Positions 1-12,900 of a stretch of 64,000 nucleotides of DNA are shown in pieces. A program made the position numbers and the translations under genes. The stretch spans positions 27,670,672-27,734,671 of the forward strand of contig CM057152.1 in NCBI GenBank assembly GCA_029962745.1, given 5' to 3'. The notes below the pieces were generated by a model. That model saw nothing but the letters and a program-made list of their open reading frames with translations, was not told where the DNA came from and ran no database searches. The DNA is from Echinometra lucunter (taxonomy: Eukaryota; Echinodermata; Echinoidea; Camarodonta; Echinometridae). Each line of letters begins with the position of its first letter. Position 1 is the first letter of the stretch.

Positions 1-1625
1 ACCAAATGTGAATGGGGAGTTAGAAGATGCCCACTCCTTATTCCCCGTTTTGATCTATCGATGGACGTTTGGTAATGGCACGTCTCCCCGATTAAGGGCG
101 GCTTACTGACAAATCGGTCTCTTGTGACATCAGATACCTACCAATTGATTGGGATTGAGACAGTAAAGTGGGCGGCATCTGTCTCCATGCGAACGAAATA
201 ACATGAATGGATGTAGCATTTTCTCAAGTAATGTGCAACGCGGAGGAGTAGCCTCACCAAGAGCTTTTGATGTAACCTACAATTTAAGAGCTGCCTGGGA
301 GATGGTTTTCTTTTTTCTTTAAAAGATTTGTCTCCTCCTCCGGAATATTTCCCATCATCCAGGGTACATTTCCTTCCAAGTTATGTCTCATGTGCACAGT
401 GTTGAATAGAAAAACGCTTATCACCCACGATGTTGTGCAACATTGCATAGCCCTGTGGATGTTATTGTGAACTATTAATATCACACATGCAGTTATTCCT
501 CCCCAATATTCACAAACATTTTTTAGTCTCTGTTTCACAGCACATTCTCTAAAAACAAAGCAGCAGCACCCCTAAGTTAAGTTATTTTTAAAGTTTGCTT
601 CCAGACCTTGGAATCCTCAACTTAAAGCACATGAAAGTGCAAAATTGAGCAGGTGAGGTGTCAATGTCCATCTTATGCATTATTTCAAAAATGGAACGTG
701 GTTTCTTCTACTGAGTAACTGTAAGTTTTTTAAATGAATAACTTTAGCCAATGTGCTAATTCGACCAGAAAGTGACAGAACTCGACCTTTGCCCCACCCT
801 CTATCACTCTCCCACCCCAACCCACTCCTGGCACAAACAAATTTATGACATCTGAGTTGAGGGGTATTTTTAGACTTTCTCGAATATGATATCATCGCAC
901 GTGTTGAAATCACATTTCCATCTCGATTTCAGCTCACTGTCACGGCTCATTCGTCTGCAAATCTTCCAACAAAGCAATCCATGTTCGTGATCAAACACCG
1001 ACGGTAATTCGAACAAAAAAATGACCTCTGACCTCTGAGCGTTTGCACATACTCTCTTCTCCTCTCAGCTTGCTCCTTGTCCCTGCTATTACAATCTAAT
1101 GCGAGGTGCTCTGCAGTGGGACCAACAGAAAAGCCATTTTCAACAAGAAATAAGCCACCAGTTGATGCAATTGACACGTGCAAATTTTCCACTAGAGCTG
1201 TGAGCTGCATGTTTGACTCTCCAGAAGACTGTCCTTTACGGTTTTTTCTTTCTATCTTTCTTTTTTCAAACAAGAATAAAATGTTGACCCTCATGTGTGT
1301 ATCATTTGGGGCAGAAAAACGTACTGCTTTTCGTCTAAAAATATAATGAATATATGATGAAAAATTAGGGAAATTTAATTATCGTATATGTAATACGAGC
1401 TTTCAATAAAGCAGGGTTATATTAAAAGTGCATGGGTAAGACTTGCACTCAACTCCGTGCAAACAAGCACTCCATTACACAGTTGTGAGACTCCTGTAAA
1501 TATTTATTTTTCAAAACGCTGTTTACAAGGTGAGAGCCTATGTTAAGTATTGTTTGAAGGGCGGGCAGATGATGTCAAACGGGTTAAAACGCTGAAATTA
1601 ATGTAACTATGTACACGTATCTAAT

Positions 1626-1669
1626 TTTATATCATTTTATCATTTTATCATTTTATCATTTTATATCCT
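1626..1669. repeat. ATCATTTT short tandem repeat
   Basis: About four head-to-tail copies of an 8-bp unit (ATCATTTT) are directly visible. It is a simple repeat with no sign of function. Confidence 0.8.
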
Positions 1670-1830
1670 GTAAATATTTATTTTTCTAAACCAAGTTTAG
1701 TGTAAGATACATTTAGGGAAGCACTTGCAAAATGTATTTGTACTTGTTGCTTGAAAACCTCTAGTGGGTTGAAAATGCTCAACCATGTCTACCCAAACAA
1801 CAACGGAACTCTCCCGTACTCATCACCCTC

Positions 1831-1920
1831 CCTCCCCCCCCCCCCCCCTCTCTCTCTTTCTCTCTCTTTCTCTCTCTCTCTCTCTCTCGCTCTCTTTCTA
1901 TCTCCTTTTCTGATTCTGTC
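1831..1920. repeat. poly-C run and CT microsatellite
   Basis: A run of about 17 C is followed by roughly 70 bp of CT/CTTT repeats. The pyrimidine bias is on the + strand. It is a simple repeat upstream of the giant gene. Confidence 0.85.
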
Positions 1921-3548
1921 TCCTCTGCGTCTCTCCCTGTTGCGCTCCCACGCCTTGCTCAAGTTCCACCAGTTGTCAAGGCAACGAATCGATGAATGCT
2001 CCCTCGGTCTTGGAGCTAGCTAGGTCATTGTCGTAAGCTTGTGTGCAACGTGAGATTGGCGCTTTGGTCAGATTTTTCTCTCTTCTCTTTCCATCAAAAG
2101 ACCATATGACCTGGTATTTGAGTTCAATGCCGCAATATTCCTCATTCCTCGGTATGATGTTCAGTGGTAGAAAAACTCCCATCTCCCTGCGGTAACTATT
2201 CTCTTCTGTAAGGTTGCTATGACATGGTCAATTGGGGTAATCACAAGGTGAAGCTTATACCAATGTGGATATTTTGCCTTCTTTAAAATTGGTATTTCAG
2301 TCCATCGCCCGATTCTCAGCATGGATAATAAAGAAGTGGTACTACAATGATATAATAATAATAATAAAAAAATAACGTCTTAATTACCCAGGGTAGCCAC
2401 TTCAGTTTTTTCAACTGTTCAGTGTTCTTTTATGAGGTTAATAACCATAAACCAAAAAGCTGCATGGAAGTAATAAAGTAATATAGTTCATTTTGTAAAT
2501 GTATAACATTTCTTTAATTATAACAGTCTGTCCATGTGACCAAGGTAGGGTGATAATGGCCCGTATGTGTGTAGGGCCAAAAGTTTTGTCTTCTTGTCCT
2601 TCTACATTGTTAGCTATTGTGCCTTAGATGTCTGGTTGACTGGGCTGGCATGGCCATTAAAAGATGTGCAGTCTCATATGTCCACACGACGTAGTTGCTT
2701 TTGTTCTACTGAGTAAACAAAGGCAAGTCATCGAAGCTTTTCTTGTCTCACTCATTTTGGCCCTGTTCTCTCTCTTTCATTCGTGTTGAACGTTGTTTGA
2801 TTTAGTATTGAGTTAGTTCATAAGGAAGTGCTGTGGTTGAGCACAGTGTATGGGATGGCACAGCAGAGATAGGTTTGCAATCGTTTGAAGGTATAATGTG
2901 TCGGGATGTTCCTCCGACGTGTAGGTCTATCGAGACTGTTTGCCTGGTTCTGTCGCTATCGGCGCTGATGTCCAGTTCGATGAACATCGAAAGTTGTAGA
3001 GGGATTTGCATAATAATCTAGACGAATATGGGACCTTGCATCGTCTCTGTACTCATACGTACTCGTGAGTTGTTGTAGGCTGTTTTAAAATGCGGCATAA
3101 ATGTATTTTAAATCATTCTGATGTGATTGTATCAACTATGATTTATTGGTGTAGTCATTTAACAAATGTTAATCTCATTTTGGTTTTTGAGTACTGCATC
3201 TTTTTATCGCCCTCACTATTCAGTAGCAGTTGACTATAGTGAGGTCGTTCGCTTCGCACCAATCATTTTCTATTGAATGTGCATTGTCAAAAAGCCCCCT
3301 CGAAACGATTTTCGACCGGGTATTGTCTGCGCGCAGAGAATATGCTCAGTGGGTAACAGCAAAGCCCCTCCTTACACACCCCCGCATTCAATCTTTCTCT
3401 CGTTTTCTCTTCTCTACATTGAAACCTACAGGTCTTCAAAGGCTGTGAAACACAGCATCGTCCACCCAGTCCTGATCGCACTCGAGCCCGTGAATCTTTA
3501 ACGACCCTTTCGTGATATCACGCAGTGCTTGGACATTAAACTGGTGGA

Positions 3549-3554
3549 TATATA
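3549..3554 (+). promoter_or_regulatory. TATA-like hexamer upstream of the giant gene
   Basis: TATATA lies 69 bp before the ATG at 3623. A start site about 30 bp downstream would leave a 5' UTR of about 45 nt. The motif is short and common in A+T-rich DNA, so this is only a candidate core promoter. The true transcription start could lie in an untranslated exon further upstream. Confidence 0.2.
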
Positions 3555-3622
3555 CTACTTAGCCAGACGGTTAACTCTACGATCTATACATGCTGTAAGT
3601 TTGGACTACTCAACCGAGCAGC

Positions 3623-3963
3623 ATGGGGAATAAGGCCTCGGCAAGTTTTTCAGTCGAGGCATCGGCTTCGGCGGATGCCGATGTGACGGCGGGGGCCGAT
3701 GTGTCGGCGGGGGGAGCCTGTCAAGAAGAAGAGACGGCTGAGTTTCAACCGTGTTCTCCGTAACTCATTTCGTCGATCGGGCCGGGAACGACGAAGTAAG
3801 CGTAAAGGAGGACGACGAGCCGAAGCGGGCGCGCATGTCAGTGTGGAAGCCGAGAAGCCCAACATCGATATGGACGTCGATACATCAGCTGGAGCTGGAG
3901 CCGGACTCGGAGCTGGGGCTTCACTAGGAGTGGGCGTGGACGCAGGAGCAGGAGCGAAAGGAG
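3623..3963 (+). CDS. giant gene exon 1: myristoylation signal and basic Ser/Phe patch
   Basis: The ATG has A at -3 and G at +4, a good context. Residues 1-6 are MGNKAS, matching the N-myristoylation pattern (Gly2, Ser6). A Ser/Ala-rich stretch (residues 7-29) follows, then a Lys/Arg-rich segment with KKKRRLSF and RNSFRRS near residues 33-50, then a Gly/Ala/Val repeat. Reading through needs one G removed from the G6 run at 3709-3714. The alternative is a start at ATG 3699 (MCRRGEP), which needs no correction but loses the myristoyl signal. I favour 3623 because the upstream 29 codons have the same acidic Ala/Val/Gly composition as the rest of the protein. The donor is GAG|GTAGAT, phase 1. Confidence 0.7.
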
Positions 3964-6900
3964 GTAGATATCCCATTTTTCATCATTATTCCTTACCCTA
4001 ATTTATCTGGGGATTACTGGGGTCCGAATAGCTTGACCACAATGGCTCATGGGGGTATAGAGGGGTGGGGGAAGAGTTAAATAACTGAGATCGTAAATCC
4101 TATGCATGGCGGGACTGGACTCAGATCCGTATTAGAATAGACACAATCAACCTTCCAATTCACGACGTGCTTCACAAGGCTCGCTTCGCTTCACACAAGA
4201 AAAGGAGAGTCGATTTGGATGGAAATGCAATGCGGGCTTTGTATAATTAGGGCTGGGGCGGTCTATAGTCCAGTAGTTTGAAGGAATGTAGTGGCTTAGT
4301 GCGGATCATAGGAATTGATAAACCAAGCCCATCCCGGTAAAATGAGTGGGAGAACACAACTTCAGTTCTCGGATAACCATATTTTGGAGTCCATTATGCA
4401 GTGCTGCCGGGGATCTTTAACACAATCCATTCGCTTAGGTATGTGACCTTTTATATTATCTAAAACTTTGTTATCCGAAATGTTTGATATAACTTTCCTT
4501 GCCTTGTAAAGAGCCGCTTGAGTTATGGTGTGAGTTTGTGATACATCAAACTTCATTGCCAGGACAATTATTACTTTCAAGAACTTTCTTGTGTGTTTCT
4601 TATCGGGGAACGCATCAGGTCGGGTGGAGGTTCGTTATTCATAATGTATTACAAGAAGTTCACGAAAGTGGGCTTTGCATATTAAAGGACGTTGCCACCA
4701 TCCCGAATTGTCATAGGATTTCAATCTCAGATATTTTGTAAAAGCGCCATAATGGCGTCCACTTTTAGCCTTGGGTTGTGCATACATCATGAAAAGCGAT
4801 GTTGTTTTTCTATTCCGTTGCTCTATTATACTTTTTGGCAATACTCGGAAGACTTCTTTTCTTTGCGATTTGTGAAGAATAGTTGCCTTTCATACCCACT
4901 GAGCACGCGGGATACTTCTATTTGGGATAAAAGGTATGTCAATTTGAGCATGAACTTCGTAAAGAAATTGTTCTCCAAGCTCGTCCTGGTCGTTTCAAGA
5001 CATAGACCTTTATCAGTACTTAAAGAGCAGCAATTGATTATGTCTGTATTTTCGATATGTCTACGTAAATATAACACAGGCTTCCGTAAATCATGCTTAA
5101 AAGATCACGAGTAAGATAGTTTGGAACTCCCTTCGTTATAAGTGGTATGGTCCATTGACACGCCCTGCTACTTGTTGAATGCTGGTAGTATACTACGTTC
5201 GTTGTAGTGCGTAGCACAGCGTGAAAAGAAGGGGTTACGGTTGATGGTGGCCTCGCTCCACGCGGTCCAAAAAAGAGAATCAAATTTTACTTTTCACTAT
5301 AAAGCTGGAGTATTTTGTATTGCACGTTAGAAGAAAAATTGAAAACGAAATGTATAGCTCAAATACGGCCTCTGCAGGAATTCATTCCGTTTTATCTGCC
5401 AATGTCTTGGGATACGTGCCTGAATTGGTAGAAGATGCATTATCGCACGCCCGGGGGGCTTCTCGTGTTTGTGCTGATACTTCCCAAAGCAAGATGACAT
5501 AGTCAAACTCAAAGGCAAAACAAATCATATGCTTACGGCTCTCTATCATGGGGAATACTTCCGATCAAAGTACTTTCCCATGAAATGTGTTTTCTTAATC
5601 TGGGTGAAAAAGCTCAGGAGTCAAACTAAAAATCCTGCTTATCCAATCCACAGGGCAAGATCAAAATTTAATCGCATAGATGTGGGTGGTATGTAGTACT
5701 TTATCCAGTCAAAATCGAGCATTTTATCAAGTAACGTTGAGATGTGATAAAACAGCCGTATTTGGTGCATTGTGTTTGCAGTCGATTTCCATTTTCAAAG
5801 CATAAGTACATTATGTGTAGGCCCTATTTCAAAAATTTTTTAGTTTTTACTTTTCAGTGCTACTGCTTGCCTGTTTGTTATCTGCCCTATAAAACGACGC
5901 TTTGACGGAAACGGGGGGAAAGAAATTGATATAATGCACTGCCTTTATGGTAATTCACTTCCGAAGTATTACTGTAAAACCAAAATGGAAATATAACTAA
6001 TTAGAATAAATTGCAAAATGCCAATTTTAATTTCAGTCATGCGCTGCTTTTCTCCCATGCCCACCCATGCCCACCCATGCTTGAAATAGGGGGGTGGGTG
6101 CATGTCAAGGAGGCCAATTAAAAATTTCCGTGAGACGAAACAAAGACATTTTGATCCTTGCGACAACAGAAGACTGAACCCTGGTTTGTCATAACATAGT
6201 GAATATGTCACTAATCGCCACCATGAAGGCATGACCAAAAGACGACAACTTTCCCTTCTTTCTTGCACGGGTACTTTCCCAAGAATCCAAATTCCAGAGT
6301 CTCTTGATACTTTTTTCTTTACCTATTGCCATGGAAAATTATCCCCTCACAGGATTAGTTCTGAATGACTCTGTGAAATTTGGTTATTCCGCTTTTTAAC
6401 ATCATGCTCCTTGCATCTAACACCTATAATTGACCCCTCCCCCTGTCGGGAGGGGGCGTGGTCATGGTGGGAGCAAGGCTTACCAAAATGAGTACTGGTA
6501 AATAACTAAAAATGTTCTCTTGCAAAAGGGACTAGACTTCACTAACATTTTAAAATCAGTTTCTCAGTTAGAGATTAGTCCCACACGTGTAAACTTCGTG
6601 GTGTAAACGGGTTGGTGACGGGGATGTTACTGGATAATGATTTCAAGTTATAAGCAAGTTGTAAACATAATGCGCACTATCCATGTGTAGCTTGCATGGT
6701 ATTTTAGGGACTGGTGTATTTTGACTGGTAACAAGTTTCAATTCTGGAGGAATTCAGAGGTCGGAGCAGGGGGTCAGACAGATGAGCTATAGGAGACATC
6801 AGTCGACACTTCATCTCACCGTCCTCCTAGGGTTGGCTCTGTGACCTATGATCCTACATTGGCTAAGCTCTTATGCATGAATTGATGGGAAAGGGAAATG

Positions 6901-9900
6901 TTATTTGTAGACCCCACCTCACCCCACCCCACCTCATTGCTGGAATAAACGAGCATTAGGGATTTTGTGTCTTCGTACGTCCCTTAGATTTAATTACATG
7001 CCCGATAGTGTTTCAAATCATATTCAATTTCTACTATCATTTTGCTGCTAGGACTCCAATTGAATTAAACTCACATCCCCGCACTGCTGCAGCCACTAAC
7101 TGAAAATTCTGGACATGACCACTTTGAAACTTTCCGTTTTCTTTTGATGTTCTGTGCCGAGGGCAGAATAATTATTGAATTAAATTTGTAAAAGTAAATG
7201 AAAACGCATTGCGATATGAAATATATTCGCAGTGTAGCCCGCCAAAGACAATCTCCGAGGGAATTTGAATCCACAGGGAGGGCACCTTGCAAGTTTGGAA
7301 ATGTAGGCCTAGTAGCATAAAGATATATACTTTGATAGCCACATTGCAACAAGCACTTTGTCGTTTTTTGTTGGCCTACTTGTTCTTCAACTTAATTCAA
7401 AATTCCTTTTTGCACAGGTTTGGACAAAAACATCTTAATTACTTATGTTCATTTGAAGGGAAATAAATATACGTCAACAAAATGTTTTAATAATAAACAA
7501 ATTATTTATTTTAACGAAATAAACAAAATAACATAACTTAACTGATAAGAATTATGTATTACGGTTTATTCATTAGGATAACGTATATGATTTTTTTCAG
7601 TACGTCATACGTATTATGAAGAAGGCTAAAGATGAAAATGTTTAGCTGTAATTTTGTAAATGTATATTCATAAACTTGGTTCTTCCCCCTTTTTTTTTTT
7701 TTTTGGGGGGGGGGGGTGGTGGGATTGTCTGGTATTAATTTCGAAATGTCGTTTAATCATTATGATCCCTCAATTTTAAGATCGGGTACGATTTTTACCC
7801 GCCCCATCATGGTACACTGCTACATTTTATACGTATCCAAGTAGGCCCTCAGTCTATGTTCGTTCCATTTTCCAGGCACTCGCACATCCACCCTCCTTCC
7901 CACCCCACTCGCGTACCTTCACGATCAGTCTCAAATTGGCATCTTCACACACTTGGCCCAAGAGAGTTTAGCTCCCGAATCTTGTTTTCTCCGTTGACCT
8001 TGTGTGACCGTGTCAGTGGAAACAATTGGGCCAAAATAGGTTGCTTGGTGGTTTCCGAATTCCAAAGGAGAAGAGGGGCATTGGAGAGAGGGAGAGAGAG
8101 AAATCTGAAGAGCGTGTGAGAGTTGAATCGCCCGAGGGTAGAAGTTCAATTTTAAAGCATACTAACCAGACTGTTTGAAGGATAGGGTACCCGTGAAGAA
8201 TGCCAGTAATCGTCTCTATACCATGTTAGCATCAGTCACCAACCATAGTTATCACCTTCTTGCTGCTTGTCCCCTCCTTACATTTATTATTCGTAGATTT
8301 TAATTCATGAATTGACCATCATTAGAAGTTAAGGTATGAAAACAAAATGAAGAGGACTGTTCGCAGGGAATGTTTTAATTGTATTTTGATAATGATAATG
8401 TTAGTTATACATAAAGCCTTGATTTAACAAATTAACTAGCTGCAGAATCCAGGTTGATCAAAGAATGGATATACATGATCAAAGAAGCTTATGGAATGCC
8501 TGCCCAGTTGAAAATGCTATTCACGAAGTTCAACGATGGTCTTTTACATCAATGATACCTACTCTTAATTCATTCAAAAGACGAAAAGAGGAAGACAGTC
8601 TTGCAATGAAATTACTTTATTTCACCACTGCGTCCTGTCAATAGACCGGTTTACTAATGTTATAATAAGATACTTCATTGCAAACCAGAGCATGTGGTTG
8701 GATTCAAATATACAAATAATAATACATTGCAGATCGATAACACTTGAAAAAATAATTCACACAAAAGTATACCGACTATTCACTTGGTAACAACCCACTT
8801 CACCGAAGGCCCGCGAAACCGAAGGCCCGCGAGGCCGAAAATAGCAAATTGTAATCTATAATAATCACACCGCTCTGTCCAATTCCTGTGCCAGAAGGAA
8901 GTTTAATAATTATTAAGGGACAACGAGGACTACATGCTAGAGGAGACATAATTATTTCATATACCGATAGCGCATTATTTGTGATGAAGGAAAATACGAT
9001 ACGAGAAAAGTCGGCCTCGCGGGCCTTCGGTCTCGCGGGCCTTCGGTCAAGTGGGCGGACCCCATTCACTTTACCTGTCATGCATTAAGGTATCTGAATT
9101 GAAGGAATCCAGTTTGCAAATATATTAGTTGTTGCTATGTCGGGCAATTGTGCAAGCTTCTTAGTTGTGAAGGGAAACCTTTGTTCGACAAATATGCATG
9201 AAATTAATAAACTGGTCTATTTCAGTATCTTGACCCACTGGTGTTGTGTGGGGGATGGTCAGTGCATGATGCAACTGCAAAGTGTCCTTAAGCGACCTCT
9301 GTACCGCAGCAGTGTGTCCTTGCGTGACCTTTATACTGCAAACGCTTCCAGCAGGAGGATTATCACATGGTCGGGTCTAGCCACTGATTATATCATGCTG
9401 TCCGTTTCCCAAACTCATGGTCTCGTGGCCTAGGGATGTGGTAGGAGGGGTAGCCATTGCGTAATAAAGGGTGTTCTGACGTCTGTCTGTAATGCCATGG
9501 GACCATCGGTTCCCTTTAGAAGTGTTAATTACTTTTGCAGTACTCGTTTTCTGCCAATCACTGATAACAGGCTGTTATTTCCCAGTCTGACCTTGGTATC
9601 ATGACCTGGGGATGTTGTGTCTTTCGTAGTGTACGTGATGCGAAGTGTCCTTACGCGACCTCTGATGTGCACCAGGGTGTCCCCGTGTGACCTTTGCATT
9701 GAAATGATTTAGTAGGGTCAGAGAAGTATGTATTTCAACTAACCTTTCAACCCCCAAGTATTCTTGGGTGGAAAGGTTGGTCACATGGCTAAATTTCATT
9801 GAGGTACTGGACTTGGATGATGTGAGGTGAAGATGGTTATACAGGAATCAGCCATCGTAACTGAACTGATTATGTGGATTTTTAAAACATCATTTTGAAA

Positions 9901-12900
9901 TTATCGAGTCAAAGCTATAAAATGCGTCTTAATCACGAGGAGTTGGATGTTAGAAGACATTTTATATTTCCTGGCAATGATTCGTGTCGCCGACACATCT
10001 TGCATATCACCCAAGGCCAGGGTATAATGGAAGTTATGGTCAAGGTCAAAGAACTTACAGAAAAAAAAACAACCCATATCAACTTGGGTCAAGTAAAACG
10101 GGTGGTGGGTATGTAGTAGATCGTGAGTGCAAACAAATTTTGTTTGTGAGATTTTTTTACTTCTTTATCCCTATTGTATTTGTCGAATTCCACCACACAT
10201 ACGTTACATGGAATTAAGAGATTTTTATCTGGCCTGTTTGCTCATCTACCTTTGCTACTTCTATGATTCCGCCCCTCACCCTTTTTTCATGCAGTTCATT
10301 ATGAACGACATTCCGTTCTGCAGTCATTTCGTCCAGTATCTCAGGTTATCGTTAAGTCAAGATTGACGAAGTAAAGGAACAAGATGTAGGTTTTATGATT
10401 ACTTTTGTCAACGATGCAGTTCCGCTTTTATTGCTCGCAATGAGCTCGTTTTATCCCATTTTGTGATGTTTATTTTATACGCTGTAACAGATAGCAGCGT
10501 ACGAACCTCCTGATATCCTGGGATAGAAGGGGGAAAAGAACGATGATTATGTGACATTGGCCTTGGGTGTATACAAAAATTATCCTTGGATTTTCCTCAG
10601 GTTTTGTTACATGAAAAAATTTAAACTGATTGGTTTACATCTGAGAGAGCATTTACATTTTGATAACCAGTTGACAAAATATTAAAATCTTATGCTAAAT
10701 TTTTTATTAAGGGCAGATAGACAAGAAGCCCTTGACTGTCCCAATTTTGCATTGAAATTTTGTCCAAAATGTGAAGTAGTGATAAATGATATCATCTCAT
10801 AGACAGTAATTTGAAGACTATGGCTAAAATTGTGGTGTGGAACAATATGATTGACAGTTCTGCAGTACAATGTAATTTCTTCAAGGTAGGGGGCGGAATC
10901 GTCCTCATACCTGGTGGGACCGGGTAAGGGGGGGGGGGGGGGACACTTGGGCAGCTCGGCAAGCATTGCAAATAGTATTTATGTTTATGGGACTCGGAGC
11001 CGTGCAGGAGGGGGGGGGGGGGGGGTACTGTACTACCACCACTAGCTCTATGAGTTATGAAGGTAGAAGGGTGACGATTAAATCGCTACCACAGTCAGTC
11101 TTTCGTTTCCAAATTATTTTTCAAATACCGCTTTAAACAATGATAAATCATAGGGTGGAAACTAGAGGAATGCTGCATCTCGATCCTCCCATTCAGTTTG
11201 GCCAAGAAGCACATCCTACGCACAATTCCACAATAATGGAATACGTAAGGTTTATTATATAAGCTTGACAGTACTCGGAATTATATTGTTGAATTGTATA
11301 GTTGAGTCACTTATTTCTTTTGTCAAGTACCCACGTGAGCAATGCCTATTCAGAGTGTAAAATATTTGGGGGAGGAAAAATATTTCAAATGGCATCATTC
11401 TTTGAAGCCGTAAACTACGATTAAAGGGGGGGGGGGGGGAACCTCTGTGTAATCTTGGGATTCAGTGCGCCTGACCATCCATGTTCCACCGCCACGTAGG
11501 TCCAGATTAATGTTCATTTTTTGTCCAGTTGACCAGTATTTGACCCACCATCACTCAGTAAAAGACTTCCAGTCATCAGAAACTTATGAACAACTATACG
11601 CGCGATTCTAGGCACGCCTTTTATTCTCCATTCTGCGCCGATCAATATCCCCCATATAAAATTCATTGTTTGAGCTCAGGCCACTGAGTCCCGCGAAAAA
11701 AAAAACCAGGGTTGCTGTTTTCTTTTCTTTCCTGATTTTCTCAATCAATAGCATGAAGAGCAAGAACACAATAGTAGTAAGAAAGGGTCACCGGCCATGC
11801 CTGCAGACAAGCATATGATATAACCAGACCCCACGTGTGTACCTACCTTCTATTAGCTCCACTAACTTACAGATATTTTCAGATACTTTGCGACAATGTC
11901 CATTTTTGTCTCGCCCACCGGAGGTGAAGGCGAGACTAAGGGATCCAAATGTCGTCCGTCCGTCGTCCGTCCGTCGTCCGTCCGTCGTCCGTCCGTCGTC
12001 CGTCCGTCGTCCGTCCGTCCGTCACAAACGTTATGAAAGATAACTTGGCAACCGTGACTCACTTTTCAACCAAACTTGGGTTGTAGATGCACTAAGGGGA
12101 CCTGCATGTTATGGTCCAGTCAGAGGTCACATGGTAAGGTCAAAGGTCATTTCAGGTCAAACGTTAAAGTTGACGTGCAAGACTCTCTTATGACACAAAA
12201 CTCAGCAACCGTGACTCACTTTTCAACCAAACTTGGGTTGTAGATGCCCTAAGCGGACCTGCATGTTATGCTCTAGTCAGAGGTCACATGGTAAGGTCAA
12301 AGGTCATTTTAGGTCAAACGTTAAAATTTACGTGCAAGACTCTCTTATGACACAAAACTCTGCAACTGTGTGACACTGTTCAATCAAACTTGGGTTGTAG
12401 ATGCACTAAGGGGACCTGCATCTTATTGTCCAGTCAGAGGTCACATGGTAAGGTCAAAGGTCATTTCAGGTCAAATGTTAAAGTTGACGTGCAAGACTCT
12501 CTTATCACACATAACTTTGCAACCGTGACTCACTTTTCAACCAAACTTGGGTTGTAGATGCACTGAGGGGACCTGCATGTTATGGTCCAGTCAGAGGTCA
12601 CATGGTAAGGTCAAAGGTCATTTCAGGTCAAACGTTGAAGTTTACGTGCAAGACTCTCTTATGACTCAAAACTCTGCAACCGTGTGACACTTATCTATCA
12701 AACTTGGGTTGTCGATGCACTAAGGGGACCTGCATGTTATGGTCCAGTCATAGGTCACATGGTAAGGTCAAAGGTCATTTCAGGTCAAACATTAAAGTTT
12801 ACGTGCAAGACTCTCTTATGACACAAAACTCTGCAACCATGTGACACTTATCTATCAAACTTGGGTTGTAGATGCACTAAGGGGACCTGCATGTTATGGT

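Larger units (their letters stand above)
1..3622. other. upstream non-coding region
   Basis: No supported gene was found. Short open frames on both strands lack recognisable domains and look like chance. The stretch holds an ATCATTTT tandem repeat near 1626, a C-run followed by a CT microsatellite near 1831-1920 and a small ATA repeat near 2350. The last part is the probable promoter and 5' UTR of the giant gene that starts at 3623. Confidence 0.6.

Noticed and set aside
947..1294. 115-codon minus-strand open frame upstream of the giant gene
   Set aside because: Composition and length are consistent with chance. No family resemblance or splice context.
8463..8650. possible C-terminal tail of a non-LTR reverse transcriptase (SLWNACP...LNSFKRR)
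   Set aside because: Only a loose tail-like pattern, with no catalytic or RNase H segment nearby. Too weak to call.
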